From contig BFEA01000246.1 in assembly GCA_003427395.1 (NCBI GenBank), positions 677,605 to 699,308 on the forward strand: DNA of 21,704 bases, written 5' to 3'. Position numbers and translations under genes: made by a program. Shown here in pieces: positions 8,251 through 17,628 of this stretch (positions are counted from its first letter, which is position 1; every line of letters starts with the position of its first letter). The notes under the pieces are model-generated. The model was not told where the DNA came from. It saw only the letters and a program-made list of their open reading frames with translations, and did no database searches. The stretch is from Chara braunii (lineage: Eukaryota; Streptophyta; Charophyceae; Charales; Characeae).

Positions 8251-9540
8251 TATATCATCTAATATCTTTTCAAAAAAACGAGTTATTTCAACTTATTTGA
8301 TGTTTGATAAAGTGGAAAGGTGGCGAAAGAAATTGAACCTGTTGCACTGCTTGAGCAGAAGAAGAAAGGACCTGGTTTGTCGAGTATATGAAGTAGGAAC
8401 TTCTAAGGCAATCAAGCTTCTGTAACGCACATTTGAATCAAAGAATAAACTTAAGTAGCTTTTAATCAGGAGTCTACATTCTGATCTCATTCAAAGATAA
8501 TTATCAGCAATCCTAGAGTTTATATGCGATTCCATCTACACAAACATCAACAGGTTTATCGCAAGAAAAAAAGGACGACACCCAATAGGCTCTGATGATG
8601 TATTTGATTTCAATTCCTGAAAGATACCTTCGGATTCAAAACAACATAATAACAATCTGAAGGGAGGTATCAAGTGATTCAGACCATTTATTTTGAATCC
8701 CGTACAAGCGATAGAAGACTCTTTTGACCCTCAAACATGTGACAGAGGACCAAGATTGTTTACTACAAACCTTCGATAAGTATGAAACTGTTTATTTCAA
8801 GTCATAGGTAGATATCAGCGGACTCAGGAAGCCCTATATAGTCCCAAAAGATTGCACGCAGGTTCATAAAGGGTTCAAAACAGTTAAACAGATATCAGCA
8901 ATGTCAGATCATCTCTTCTCAATCTCTAAAAGACAGCACTAGACCCATATCGTTCGTTCTCAGCGAAACATATATGAGATTGAATAAATATGAGCTAAAC
9001 TACTAACAAAAGTGACCACAATTAACATAACCACAGTCAGAGAATCAAACAGAAAACCCCAAGAAGCATCAAACATTTCTAACAAATCCATGGTGGGAAT
9101 TTGATATAGCAAGCACTAGCTCCAAGTGCAACACAGACCTGAAGAAATTGAAACACAAGTGGTTGTTACCAAGTCAGCCCCTTGTGAACCAAGAAAGTGA
9201 CCAAATACGCCTGCTACTAAACTACCGAGTAGAGGTAAGACTACAATAAGTAAATACATATTTCAAGTCTTTGACATGTATGAACAGTCTAAGATTGTGC
9301 ATTTAGTGGTTGAGGACGTTAGCTACACATTCAAACTGCTTGTTTGTCACGTTCACGTAGGTAACTTCAAATACTTTATCAGCGGTGAAGTCACGTCCTT
9401 GACAGCAGGTTCAATAGAATCAACTTCTCAATAGCATACCTAGCTCTCAACAGCAGAGCCAACCTCTCAACTACGAGCTTCCTGTTAGAACCATACGTTC
9501 AAGATATCGAGATCAATCACAGGAGCTATTACCAAGAAGC
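8251..9540. other. Intergenic DNA without recognisable genes
   Basis: No reading frame carries a motif. Base composition moves from clearly AT-rich toward balanced along this stretch. Motifs such as AGATATCAGC recur loosely (about 8810 and 8890), but I could not define a repeat unit. Confidence 0.5.
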
Positions 9541-10187
9541 CAAAGTTGTAGTGGGGCTCTATTTACCCCGGATAGCCGGGGCTATTTGGCCTTGTGCCTG
9601 TTTGGCCTGTGGGGCCAGGTCGTCAGCCTGATCTCACAAACCATGTTTTCATTCAGTCCAGCACCACCCTTGGTACCAATCCAATCCAATCCAATTAGTC
9701 CGCTGGGGGTATAGCCCAGCGAAAGCCTGTATGCTCATTCTTCATTGTGCAGTCTTGAAATACGTGCGGTGTCGAGTCCTTGGTGGTGATGTCTCCCTCC
9801 CCTTCAGCTCCATCTTCATCTCCACCTTCTTCCTCCTCCCTTCGTTTTCACGGATTCGGGATCTGCCATCCTCACAACATCCCATTACACTGCTATCAAA
9901 ATCCCCACTCCCACCGAGCCCACCCGGCTGCAACGCAGCAGAGGAACAACAGGAAGATCAAGATCTGGGATCGCCAGCGCTGCGCTCCTAGTCCGTACAG
10001 CCGCTCTCCACCCGTGGTCGTCCCCATCGGCCCAATTCCCGTGCATGAAATTCCAATGCCTGATAGCGTCCTGCAACCCGTTCCTGTCGGGCACTTCCGT
10101 GGCTCAGCAGTGCAGAACACAGGAGAGAGAAGAAAAGAAAAAGAAAAAAAAAGCAACAAGTGGGAAAACGTGACACGGCGAAAATAA
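9541..10187. other. GC-richer unassigned segment with hairpins
   Basis: Small perfect stems occur at CCCCGG-ATAG-CCGGGG (about 9567-9582) and CGCTGGG...CCCAGCG (about 9701-9721), and a short AATCC repeat lies near 9677-9696. Open frames on both strands across 9731-10187 are serine/proline-rich or arginine-rich and end without family motifs. On the minus strand a CT-rich tract (10110-10160) precedes possible start codons, which would resemble a plant 5' leader, but no exon could be confirmed. Confidence 0.4.
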
Positions 10188-10415
10188 GAAAAGAAAAACG
10201 GCCATTAAGAAAAACTGACATGCGGCCTACGCGTGCACACGAGCGCCAAGACCAAGGTCACGGCACAGACGTGCACTCTACACTTAGCGCCCACCCTGCC
10301 ATGCTCCCAGATCATACATCAAGATCCGGGATTCATGTTGTTGCCAAGATTCGAATACGGGCAGCTGCTGCTTACGCGTGTGGCCAGTGTCTTAACACAC
10401 TAGCCATACTTCAAG
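10188..10415 (-). mobile_element. Possible tRNA-related SINE (weak)
   Basis: Read on the minus strand, TGGCTAGTGTGTTAAGAC (10389-10406) resembles a tRNA/pol III A box with flanking D-arm sequence. GTATTCGAATCTT (about 10346-10358) resembles a B box, about 48 nt downstream. T-rich sequence at 10188-10215 could supply a pol III terminator or tail. The D-arm-like part also forms a 9-bp hairpin (GGCTAGTGT/ACACTGGCC), so it could just be an inverted repeat. No complete cloverleaf or flanking duplication is evident. Confidence 0.25.
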
Positions 10416-10537
10416 TACGAGCATATAGCTTGGGAGCTGCCACACCTACTATTTACCCCACACGCTGCGAGGCAACGGCAAGTGTGTTGCTTTTTGCACC
10501 CCCATCCTCCCTCCCACCCACCTCGATGGCCCCACGT

Positions 10538-11090
10538 GGCAATCAGGAGTACCGCGTGGTGTGGCAGCCTGCTGAGGATCTTGAAGGCCCCTTGGTCAGG
10601 GGCCTGCACTACAAGACTGTTTTGGTGGCAGATCAAAATCTCGGCAACAATTAAGATTCGCTGCATATCCGATCAATATGATCACATCCAACTGCTGCAG
10701 CAGTGGTCTTGCAGCAGTTCTGAAGAACCCCTACTATGAGGGTGCTTTACAGAGGAGAGAGAGCGTCTGATCCAAATATCAGCCAACCCTGGATAACCTT
10801 TACCTATTTGCTGCACATCTGATCTATCTCAGCAGATCCTACTGCTGCAACAGTGGTCTTGCAACAGTTTTGGACATTCCCCTGGCCAGGGGGGCGAGCT
10901 CCTATGGAAAAGGGGATGGCTGATCAAGAGGTTGGCAATCAGGGATACTGCGTGGCAGCTTGCTGAGGATCTTGAAGACCCCCCTGGGTAGGGGGCAAGA
11001 CGGTCTCTGGTGGCTGATCGAGATCTCAACCACCAATCAAAATCTGCTGTACATCTGATCTGAGCAGACTGATCGGATTAACGTGCTTTT
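10538..11090. repeat. Diverged local duplication
   Basis: One segment beginning GGCAATCAGG, with TGCTGAGGATCTTGAAG inside, occurs at about 10538 and 10934, roughly 396 bp apart. A second segment, GCTGCA(T/C)ATC(C/T)GATC, occurs at about 10659 and 10811, with a diverged third version near 11043. In the first two copies it is followed by ACTGCTGCARCAGTGGTCTTG. Function is unknown. It could be part of an old LTR or a complex satellite. Confidence 0.7.
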
Positions 11091-11189
11091 TTGGGGGGCT
11101 GCACATAAGGGAAGAGAGCCTGCAGGCGGCAAGCAGACTGCAGGCTCCTCATGATAAACACCCATCCAAACAACTCCAATTGTAAACCA

Positions 11190-11390
11190 CGTTAAGGACG
11201 AAGGCCTTCCATAACCTAAACCTTTGATTCTCACTTCAACTGACTTAATTCCTGATGGAATAGCAGCACGCGCTACATTCTCGGCAGCAGCTTGACCAGG
11301 ATAAGGATGCGGCCCCGATAACCTCCTCCTCGGGCCATGCGAGCTTGTGCCTCGCATAAGTTGGCACTGTCGGTAGTCATCCGCGTCCTG
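11190..11390 (-). pseudogene. Fragment resembling organellar-type ribosomal protein uS11
   Basis: From 11312 down to 11190 the minus strand encodes PYPGQAAAENVARAAI, then GIKSVEVRIKGLGYGR. This matches the central RNA-binding region of bacterial/organellar uS11 (pattern TPYAAQxAAExxxxxAxxxGIKxVEVxxKGxGxGR). A short GYRGR, corresponding to the G(F/Y)(K/R)GxR segment just upstream in the family, is present in a different frame (about 11309-11323), implying a frameshift. The upstream residues TTDSANLC (to about 11390) may correspond to the T(V/L)TD strand, but this is weak. The highly conserved C-terminal PHNGCRPPKKRRV is absent downstream. I read it as a decayed nuclear copy or an orphan exon. 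An intact multi-exon gene cannot be excluded. Confidence 0.5.
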
Positions 11391-13308
11391 CTGTCTGCAG
11401 GCTGTTCTTCCCAGCCAATGATGCCACCTTCAAAAAGCTGCTGTCCAGTAAAGGTATCAAATGGGTGCACAGCTTCGGGCCTCAGCACCACAGACTGCCG
11501 CTGGTGTGTACCAGTTAAAGTGGCTGCGGGACAAAATCTGGGCACTCCCTAGAGCCAGCATAAAGGGACACTGCAGCAGGGAACCGTAGAAAAGAAGTCA
11601 GAATGGTTTGATTTAAACTACCAGTAGTGGTCCAGTACTTTGCTGATGGAAAGGCTTCATTTTGCCGAAGCACATTCCCCTGTGTACCTGAAAGAAAAAG
11701 GAACTGGCACATGTGCGGGCACTTTTTTTTTCCCAGCTGGCACCAACCATTTTGCTCTGGTAGACCGACCTCCGAAACTTGCCGAGCGTGCATGGCCACA
11801 TAATAGAAAACTGTCTGGGATACATAATAGAAAAATGGCGGTGATGCTTACGACCCCTTTTCGCTGACCCTGCTCCGAACCAGAACACCAAGGGATGAGA
11901 GCCAAAACAAGACCTGGCCGGACGGGCGGAAGTTCCTTGTGCGGGAACAGGTTGCTAATAAACGGACTGGATCGTATGCTCACATCCACCTCCTCCCTAT
12001 GGAATATGCCGTTCAAGAGTCACCAGGGTTGTCCATATAAAAAACATCTCGGTCCAGTAGAACCACAGATGGATAGCGTCAAAGAGGTGAGAACCAGTAT
12101 GGGAGGAGCATCGACGATAGCCTGCTGAAGTTAATCTCCCTTGCCCTGCTCTCTTGGGTGAGAACCCTGGTACGTAAAGGCAACTGGGTAAGACTACAGC
12201 ACAGGGAGGAGATTGGTAAGGTAACCATGGCGAGTGGCATGCGGTATGGCATCGCCCGTACACAGTCCAGTATGTAAATTCTCAGGTGGCAGAAACCAGC
12301 GAGGAGTGGCCAAGGGTGGGAAGGACATCTAAGCTAGTGCATCACATATATAGCTAATCAGGGGGAGAGGGAAGGTGCCCCTGGGAGTCTACAGTCACGC
12401 AGATGTATCCGCTGGTCAAGAGGAGAGCATGCATCCGGACCATCCTGTTAACATCGTAAACGGAACACTGTAATGTGGACACGAGGCTCTTAATAGCATC
12501 CAGACTTCACTAGCAGGAGGCTGATAAGACCATCGGACCAGCCACGCCTAGGAGCCTACACCCTTTCTGCACTTGGATTACAGAAAAATCCAAATCTGCA
12601 AAGAGAGAGGTGGCTACATCATGGTATAGGGCATCCTCAGAACCCTTTTACAGCACGTGAGACCACAAAACACTACAGCACTATCTTTATGACCAGCCTC
12701 CAGGCAAGATGTCTCCGGAGACGATGAGATAGTCTGTGTGCGCATAAACATAGAAAACGGATAAATGTGACATAGTCCGTGGTCACATAAACATGAAAAA
12801 GGGATAACATCCTCCTGAACGCAAGTCCAGATTCCTTAGCACAATCCCATGCTCTGCATCACACTATCTTCCACCTTGGAAGAACAGCAGCTCTCTGGAG
12901 CATCTGGGTTCAACATTTCATCGGGGGCATAGAACCGGCAGATGAACCGGCCCAATTATCCCCGAAATCGGATCACGCAGTTGCAGTTCGAAGTTGCAAT
13001 GCAGTGAGAGAATGAAAGACTAAATGGGTGGTTGACAACTTGACAAGGGCATTTGACCAGCTAGCTTGAGCACAGCTACTCACATATTTCTTTTGCCGAG
13101 CGGCTTGGGGACGACCAGGGATGGATTCCAGGAGCGTCAACACTCGGCAGGGCAGACGGCCCTCTCCAGGACTGGATCACACAGGGAGGTTCAGGGCCAC
13201 TCCGTTTGACCGGGCAGTTTCATGACCCTTTTCCTCCTGGGGTTGGAGCGCCGGTGGAGCTCACGGCCCGCTCTGTCTAGATTAGGAATTCGGGGGCGCA
13301 ATGTTCAA
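11391..13308. other. Balanced-GC intergenic DNA, no gene recognised
   Basis: Numerous short frames occur on both strands with no motif and no consistent splice structure. The DNA looks like decayed repeat or intergenic sequence. One short tandem duplication is listed separately at 12729. Confidence 0.5.
12729..12807. repeat. Two-copy tandem repeat, period 43 bp
   Basis: ATAGTCTGTGTGCGCATAAA (12729) and ATAGTCCGTGGTCACATAAA (12772) both continue with CAT(A)GAAAA(A/C)GGATAA. Confidence 0.7.
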
Positions 13309-13442
13309 AGAGGCACGGAATTGCGTCAAGTGTTTGTATGGCGCCCCTTCTGTTTATGACAGCGGAGGGCCTCGGAACACTGCAGGTGGTGCACGCCCCC
13401 ACCCATAGATTGGAGCCTCGGCTGAGCGACAAGCAGACCTGA
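13309..13442 (+). pseudogene. LINE reverse-transcriptase fragment, frameshifted
   Basis: One frame gives RGTELRQ (13309-13329). A second frame from 13338 gives MAPLLFMTAEGLGTLQ and stops at 13440-13442. Together they match the LINE reverse-transcriptase block RGVRQGCPMAPxLFxxAAEGL found in plant non-LTR retrotransposons. A frameshift removes the QGCP link, and no FADD catalytic motif follows. I therefore call it a dead fragment of perhaps 45 codons. Its strand is opposite to that of the RNase H-like remnant near 20.8 kb, so the two are probably separate insertions. Confidence 0.55.
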
Positions 13443-15499
13443 AAGCCGGGGATTGTCCTAGAGGAGGGAAGGCTGCCCTAAAATAGAGTTCAAAATAGAA
13501 CCATCGTCAGAGACGGTCAGAGATTTACAACCCAATGTTTGTCAAGCTCTTGTTGAGAGATGGTCTCTCAGATTTCCTTTGTACATATCATCACTGAACG
13601 GAACAGCGGCGGCGGGTATAAAGGAAGCTGGATGCCTGAGGACAGGGTACACGTTTCATACACTCCTGCATGTATAAACAAGCAGTCAGCAAAACAGGAG
13701 CTGAACGCCTTGTCGGAGCAGAATTACAAAATTTGGTAATATACTAATATCATATTATCAATGCCCTTTTTTCTAAGATAAAGTGTAGCACCTGTTCTGA
13801 TCAGTTTAATATCTGATCCGCGGACCATCGGACAATGTTAAAAAATCTGCGGTCCATCGGACCATACTAAAAAGGAAAAGCCATGACCAGACGATAACCG
13901 CAGATTGTACCTTCCATCAGGAGCGAACAACACCATTCACTATTTAGATGCGTTTGAACGTTGAAATGTACAACGGAAAAGATCCTGATGTCCTATTATG
14001 CCCAGCAACCACAAAAGAAGCAAATAAATGTGTTTATTATGATCACCCCCAACAGAGCCCTATGCTACACAAATCCCATCTCCAAAGTATGACAGTATTG
14101 AGAGTCGCAGCGGGACAGAACAAGAGAGTACATTGGACCTCGATTTCCGACTAAATTTCTATCGTCAAACCCCCATGCCAATACATATACAGGCAATACA
14201 AGAGAGAGGCACTTCACCAAGCATTTCCATCGTCCTTGGCCTGAGAAATCAAGGGAAAGCAATCCAAGCTGCACTGCGCAACTCTCCAAATGAGTAAAAT
14301 GGCAGGCGTATCTGCAGCTAGGTGGTGGAGAAAAGGTGCTTGCTATTCATTGATCGTTTTCACATCTGGGGAGTGGTGGTCAAGCGAGCCCCTATGCCGT
14401 CATCATCCAACACTTCGTTTCTCTATCTTCACGACTGACGAACCTCCACCCCCGCAGTAGACAGCTTCAAGAGGTCTGTGTTCTGTTTTCAATGTAGGTA
14501 GGTGAAAGGCCGTCGTTCGCAGATGTACGATGGTCATATTCCATCCTTCAGTACATCCTTTAAGAGTACAAAAAAGGACAAAGAGACGACCGCTTTACAA
14601 AGGATGACACACACAAACCACAAAAGGCGCAAACATCTATCTAACCAAAGATGATTGTGCCAAGAACCAATCGCCTGTTTCATCAGTGCACCTAACCGGG
14701 ACACAACGGGCTCTGATATGCATTCCACAAGCCTGACTGAACAAGGCATGTTCTCCCTTACCTGGCATATACACAGTGCATTACCATGCAACCCCTGAGA
14801 AGCTTAAGAACAAACCAAACAGCCTTATGTCGCTCATAAAGCGAAACTCTGCCGCATACTCACGACAAGCCTGCAGGCTCCGCACCCCCCCTGTTCTGTG
14901 TGTCTAAACTCAGGATCACAGACTGGACGTCTACTTTCGCAAGAACGGAACAGAGAGACTTATAGGAGCAGAAGAGAGGGTCAAGCCAGCTGCAACGAAG
15001 ACTGCGTTCCGATACACGTTCGAGGAAAAAGCCGAGGTCCTCGCGCACACAAAGCTCATGCTACTGCAGCCGCAGAACAACGTGTTATTGGAAGAGAGAA
15101 GCTTTCCCACGTAAATCCTCACTGCGATTCATGACGAACATGGAACTCTGCCGCAAGTATGTTGACATTTTTAAACGCCGTCTGTCGGGCAGCAAACCAG
15201 GCAGCCTTGTCAATGCCTCAAGGATCAACAGACAATGCGTAGTAAACGCTGCCACGACCGAGAAGATGCAACAACCAACCAATGCTCACTGTTACGTTCG
15301 CCATGCATCTCCTTAAAGCAGAACAAGGAGACACAGGCAAAAAGAATTTGCCACAAATATGGAAAGCGACGACAAGACCCAGGATCGCTATCGCATCGGC
15401 TTTCCCTCCCAACGAGTCTCGAGCTAATCATATCATGGCAGCAACTCACAACAAGCCCTTGCAGCAAGAATGCTTCTAAAGGCCAAATGTTAAGCATAT
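13443..15499. other. Intergenic DNA without recognisable genes
   Basis: Short overlapping frames on both strands (for example 13948-14154, 14534-14791, 14898-15134) lack motifs or splice support. Nothing else was identified except the small tandem repeat at 13820. Confidence 0.5.
13820..13877. repeat. Two-copy tandem repeat, period 29 bp
   Basis: GCGGACCATCGGACAATGTT at 13820 is followed by GCGGTCCATCGGACCATACT at 13849, both running into an A-tract. Confidence 0.8.
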
Positions 15500-15758
15500 T
15501 TAACAACTACTGAAAGACCCAGAACCCCATTGCAGCCATACAGCTCCCAAACACCTTCCAAAGAATCCAAACTCCTTTTTGGGGGAGGGGGTGGGGGGTG
15601 GGGAGTGGGGGGGGGGCACGCAGGGCGAGAAAGGAAAGATGAATCTGACACCACAGAGGGGGGATTCTGAGCAAAACAAAGCCCTTATGGGCAAGCAAAC
15701 CTAGCCGGGAGAGTTAACATTAGTAAACAACAGGAAACACATCACTATCATTGCCAGT
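15500..15758 (-). other. Probable 3' UTR / downstream flank of PRP38B-type gene
   Basis: This lies directly downstream of the PRP38B-type stop codon. A G-rich tract (about 15581-15617 on the plus strand) becomes a C-rich run in the transcript. I see no canonical AATAAA, so the poly(A) site is not defined. Proline-rich frames here are artefacts of the G/C tract. Confidence 0.4.
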
Positions 15759-16907
15759 TCATTTCCAAGATGCGCCTCCTAACCGAATCACATCCTCTGT
15801 GGAAGAGTCCCCAACAGGTTTCGGATAGTCAATCTGCTTGCTCTTGGGCCCGCTGGCATCCCCGTAAACATCCCTCAGTTTCTGTAAATTGACTAACACG
15901 GTGTTCTCCTCTTTCTTCTCTGCAGGGCTCCTTGACCTGCCACTCTGCTTGGACTTAGGCCCGCTGGCATCCCCGTAAACATCCCTCAGTTTCTGCAAAT
16001 TGACTAACAGGGCGTTCTCCTCTTTCTTCTCCGCAGGGCTCCTCGACCTGCCACGGTAAGGTGCTCTGTTCTTGCTAGGGCCAAGGCTAGCGCTTCGGCT
16101 GCGGCTGCGACTTCTGCTCCGCCAGTTCTCCCGATCATAATCATGGGTATCATACGGCCTATCCCGCTTCCTGTACCGGTCATATCTATCGCGATCACGG
16201 TCCCTCTCCCGATCCCTAACACGGTCCCTTTCCCTTTGCCCTTCCCTCTCACGGCTCCTATCATCTCTCTCACGGTGTCCATCCCGATATGCACCTCTGT
16301 CACGTTCGCGATCCCACTCTCGAACTCTCTCTCTGTCCCTGTCTCTGTCCCGCTCAGTATCTCTGTCCCGATCACGATCTCTATCCCTCTCCCTATCTCG
16401 GTCCCGGTCCCTGTCTCCATCTTTCTCTCTAACACCATCCCGATCTCGATAGCCATCTCGTTCCCAAGCCATCGCGCGATCTCTATAACCGTCCCTATCC
16501 CTCGAACCTCCTCGCTCCAGGAACCCATCCCTACCTTCCCGATCTCCAGACCCTGGACGATCCCTTGACAGGCCACGAGAGCCTTCTCTTTCTCTGTCTC
16601 TTTCCCTCTCCCTGTCGGCATCCATCAAGTCTCTTTGTGATTCCTTGGCAGCATTCACACTGCGCCGTACAGGAGAAGCATCTCGAGTCGATGCCCTGTG
16701 TGGTGCCCGCTGCCCAAATGAAACAGACAGAGCTGCTTTAACAGATGGAGGACGACGGGCAGGCTCATCTGACACATACCGATTGCCTCCAGTGCCCGTG
16801 CCACCACTGCCAAGGGCCTTCGTTGGCAAGCTTGCTCGCTCAAGATTTAATATTATTTGTCGCATCACAGGCACCGGAATCCGGGGAAACAGTGTGTCAA
16901 AGTAATA
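15759..16907 (-). CDS. PRP38B: PRP38B-type pre-mRNA splicing factor, last exon
   Basis: PRP38-family proteins act in the spliceosome nucleus, joining at the pre-B/B stage around U4/U6.U5 tri-snRNP activation. This exon encodes 382 residues plus a TGA stop. It opens with YYFDTLFPRIPVPVMRQII, the end of the PRP38 core domain. About 45 residues in comes the plant-family block ARRPPSVKAALSVSFGQRAP followed by HRAST. Residues about 85-255 are a mixed-charge RD/RE domain that grades into SRSRSRSRSAS. The end is LGGASWK, like the usual plant C-terminus. Start of exon: TGTTGTTGGGCAG at 16920-16908 is a good T-rich acceptor, and a TGA stop in the same frame lies upstream in the intron. Oddity: the conserved C-terminal motif NLQKLRDVYGDAS occurs twice (see the repeat at 15831). 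Antisense frames over the RD region are compositional shadows. Confidence 0.93.
   Translation of the reverse strand, partial: YYFDTLFPRIPVPVMRQIILNLERASLPTKALGSGGTGTGGNRYVSDEPARRPPSVKAALSVSFGQRAPHRASTRDASPVRRSVNAAKESQRDLMDADRERERDREREGSRGLSRDRPGSGDREGRDGFLERGGSRDRDGYRDRAMAWERDGYRDRDGVREKDGDRDRDRDRERDRDRDRDRDTERDRDRDRERVREWDRERDRGAYRDGHRERDDRSREREGQRERDRVRDRERDRDRDRYDRYRKRDRPYDTHDYDRENWRSRSRSRSRSASLGPSKNRAPYRGRSRSPAEKKEENALLVNLQKLRDVYGDASGPKSKQSGRSRSPAEKKEENTVLVNLQKLRDVYGDASGPKSKQIDYPKPVGDSSTEDVIRLGGASWK
15831..16052 (-). repeat. 111-bp in-frame coding tandem duplication
   Basis: Two 37-codon units (15942-16052, then 15831-15941 on the minus strand) each read GRSRSPAEKKEEN, two variable residues, then LVNLQKLRDVYGDAS and GPKSKQ. 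At DNA level the copies are exactly 111 bp apart and differ at only a few positions, so the duplication is recent or homogenised. The homologous motif is single in the angiosperm proteins I know. Confidence 0.95.
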
Positions 16908-17012
16908 CTGCCCAACAACAAATCAACAGGATCAGACATCCACAAAGCAAACAGTGTTAGGAATGAAATGACTAAAGAGGAAGCCCCTGCCTGCAGGTAA
17001 ACAGAGGGATTA

Positions 17013-17062
17013 CTAACACGAACGTGTTGCACACTGGCTAACACGAACGTGTTGCACACTGG
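17013..17062. repeat. Exact 25-bp tandem duplication
   Basis: Two identical head-to-tail units (17013-17037 and 17038-17062) each begin CTAACACGAACGTGTTGCAC. Confidence 0.95.
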
Positions 17063-17230
17063 CTAAGGAGCACATAACAAGGTAGGCACGAACGGGCCAT
17101 ATGAGGGACGACAGCAAGGGACCCGGTGCAATGAAAGAGGGAGCAATGGAGGGAATCAGAAGCAGCCTGCAGGCCAGAGAGGGAACATTAGGCGGTGGGA
17201 ATGGGGCAGGTTCGCAGGGAATGGTGAAGA

Positions 17231-17347
17231 GGAGAAGAGAGGCAGGGGGAAAGAGCAGGAGGGAGGGGGAGGGGGAGGGGGAGGGAGAGGAAGGGAAGGG
17301 AAGGGAAGGGGGGAGGGAGGGAGGTAGGCGGGGAGGGAGGAGGGGAT
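17231..17347. repeat. Polypurine (GGGA-rich) tract in intron
   Basis: GGGAGGGGGAGGGG-type sequence on the plus strand is polypyrimidine in the PRP38B-type transcript. G-runs are dense enough for a quadruplex on the non-transcript strand. Confidence 0.85.
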
Positions 17348-17628
17348 AGAGAGAAAACAACACCGTTTGCACTAGCACACAGTAGCTACAGTACTGAAAT
17401 GCTGACCATACTTGGTGCACATGAAAGAGCCTGTCTCTTATACACATCTAGATGTGTATAAGAGACAGGTCCACAAGCCACCTGCACACATTTAAGTTAT
17501 ACAAGATAGAGAGAAAACAGCACCATTTGCACTCGCACACAGTAGCTACAGTACTGAAATGCTGACCATACTTGATGCACATGAAAGAGCTGTCCACAAT
17601 CCAACTGCGCACTTTTAAATTATACAAG
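17346..17628. repeat. 122-bp tandem duplication, one copy split by adapter
   Basis: Copies start with ATAGAGAGAAAACA at 17346 and 17506 and share GCACACAGTAGCTACAGTAC and CTGACCATACTTG. They end in TTATACAAGA. After removing the 38-bp insert at 17431-17468 the period is 122 bp. The copies differ at several positions, so the duplication is genuine and not a simple assembly echo. Confidence 0.85.
17431..17468. other. Tn5 mosaic-end pair: Nextera mate-pair junction adapter
   Basis: The 38 bp are a perfect palindrome made of CTGTCTCTTATACACATCT followed directly by its reverse complement AGATGTGTATAAGAGACAG. Each half is the hyperactive Tn5 transposase mosaic end. Joined this way they form the circularisation junction of Nextera mate-pair libraries. 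No 9-bp Tn5 target duplication flanks it, and no marker lies between the ends. Removing it restores, within one base, the sequence seen in the neighbouring tandem copy. It is an untrimmed library sequence and not part of the genome. Confidence 0.97.

Noticed and set aside
9826-9869. Minus-strand MADPESVKTKGGGRR followed by GTGGAG as a first exon
   Set aside because: The donor is plausible and a CT-rich leader precedes it, but no downstream exon or known protein start could be matched.
16004-16621. 205-codon minus-strand frame and the 141-codon plus-strand frame at 16143-16568
   Set aside because: They are out-of-frame and antisense readings of the RD/RE hexamer repeats in the PRP38B-type exon.
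17013-17447. 144-codon minus-strand frame starting MCIRDR
   Set aside because: It starts inside the Nextera adapter and runs through the polypyrimidine intron tract, so it is an artefact.
17431-17468. Natural Tn5 or other transposon insertion
   Set aside because: There is no 9-bp target duplication and no DNA between the two mosaic ends, so the mate-pair adapter explains it fully.
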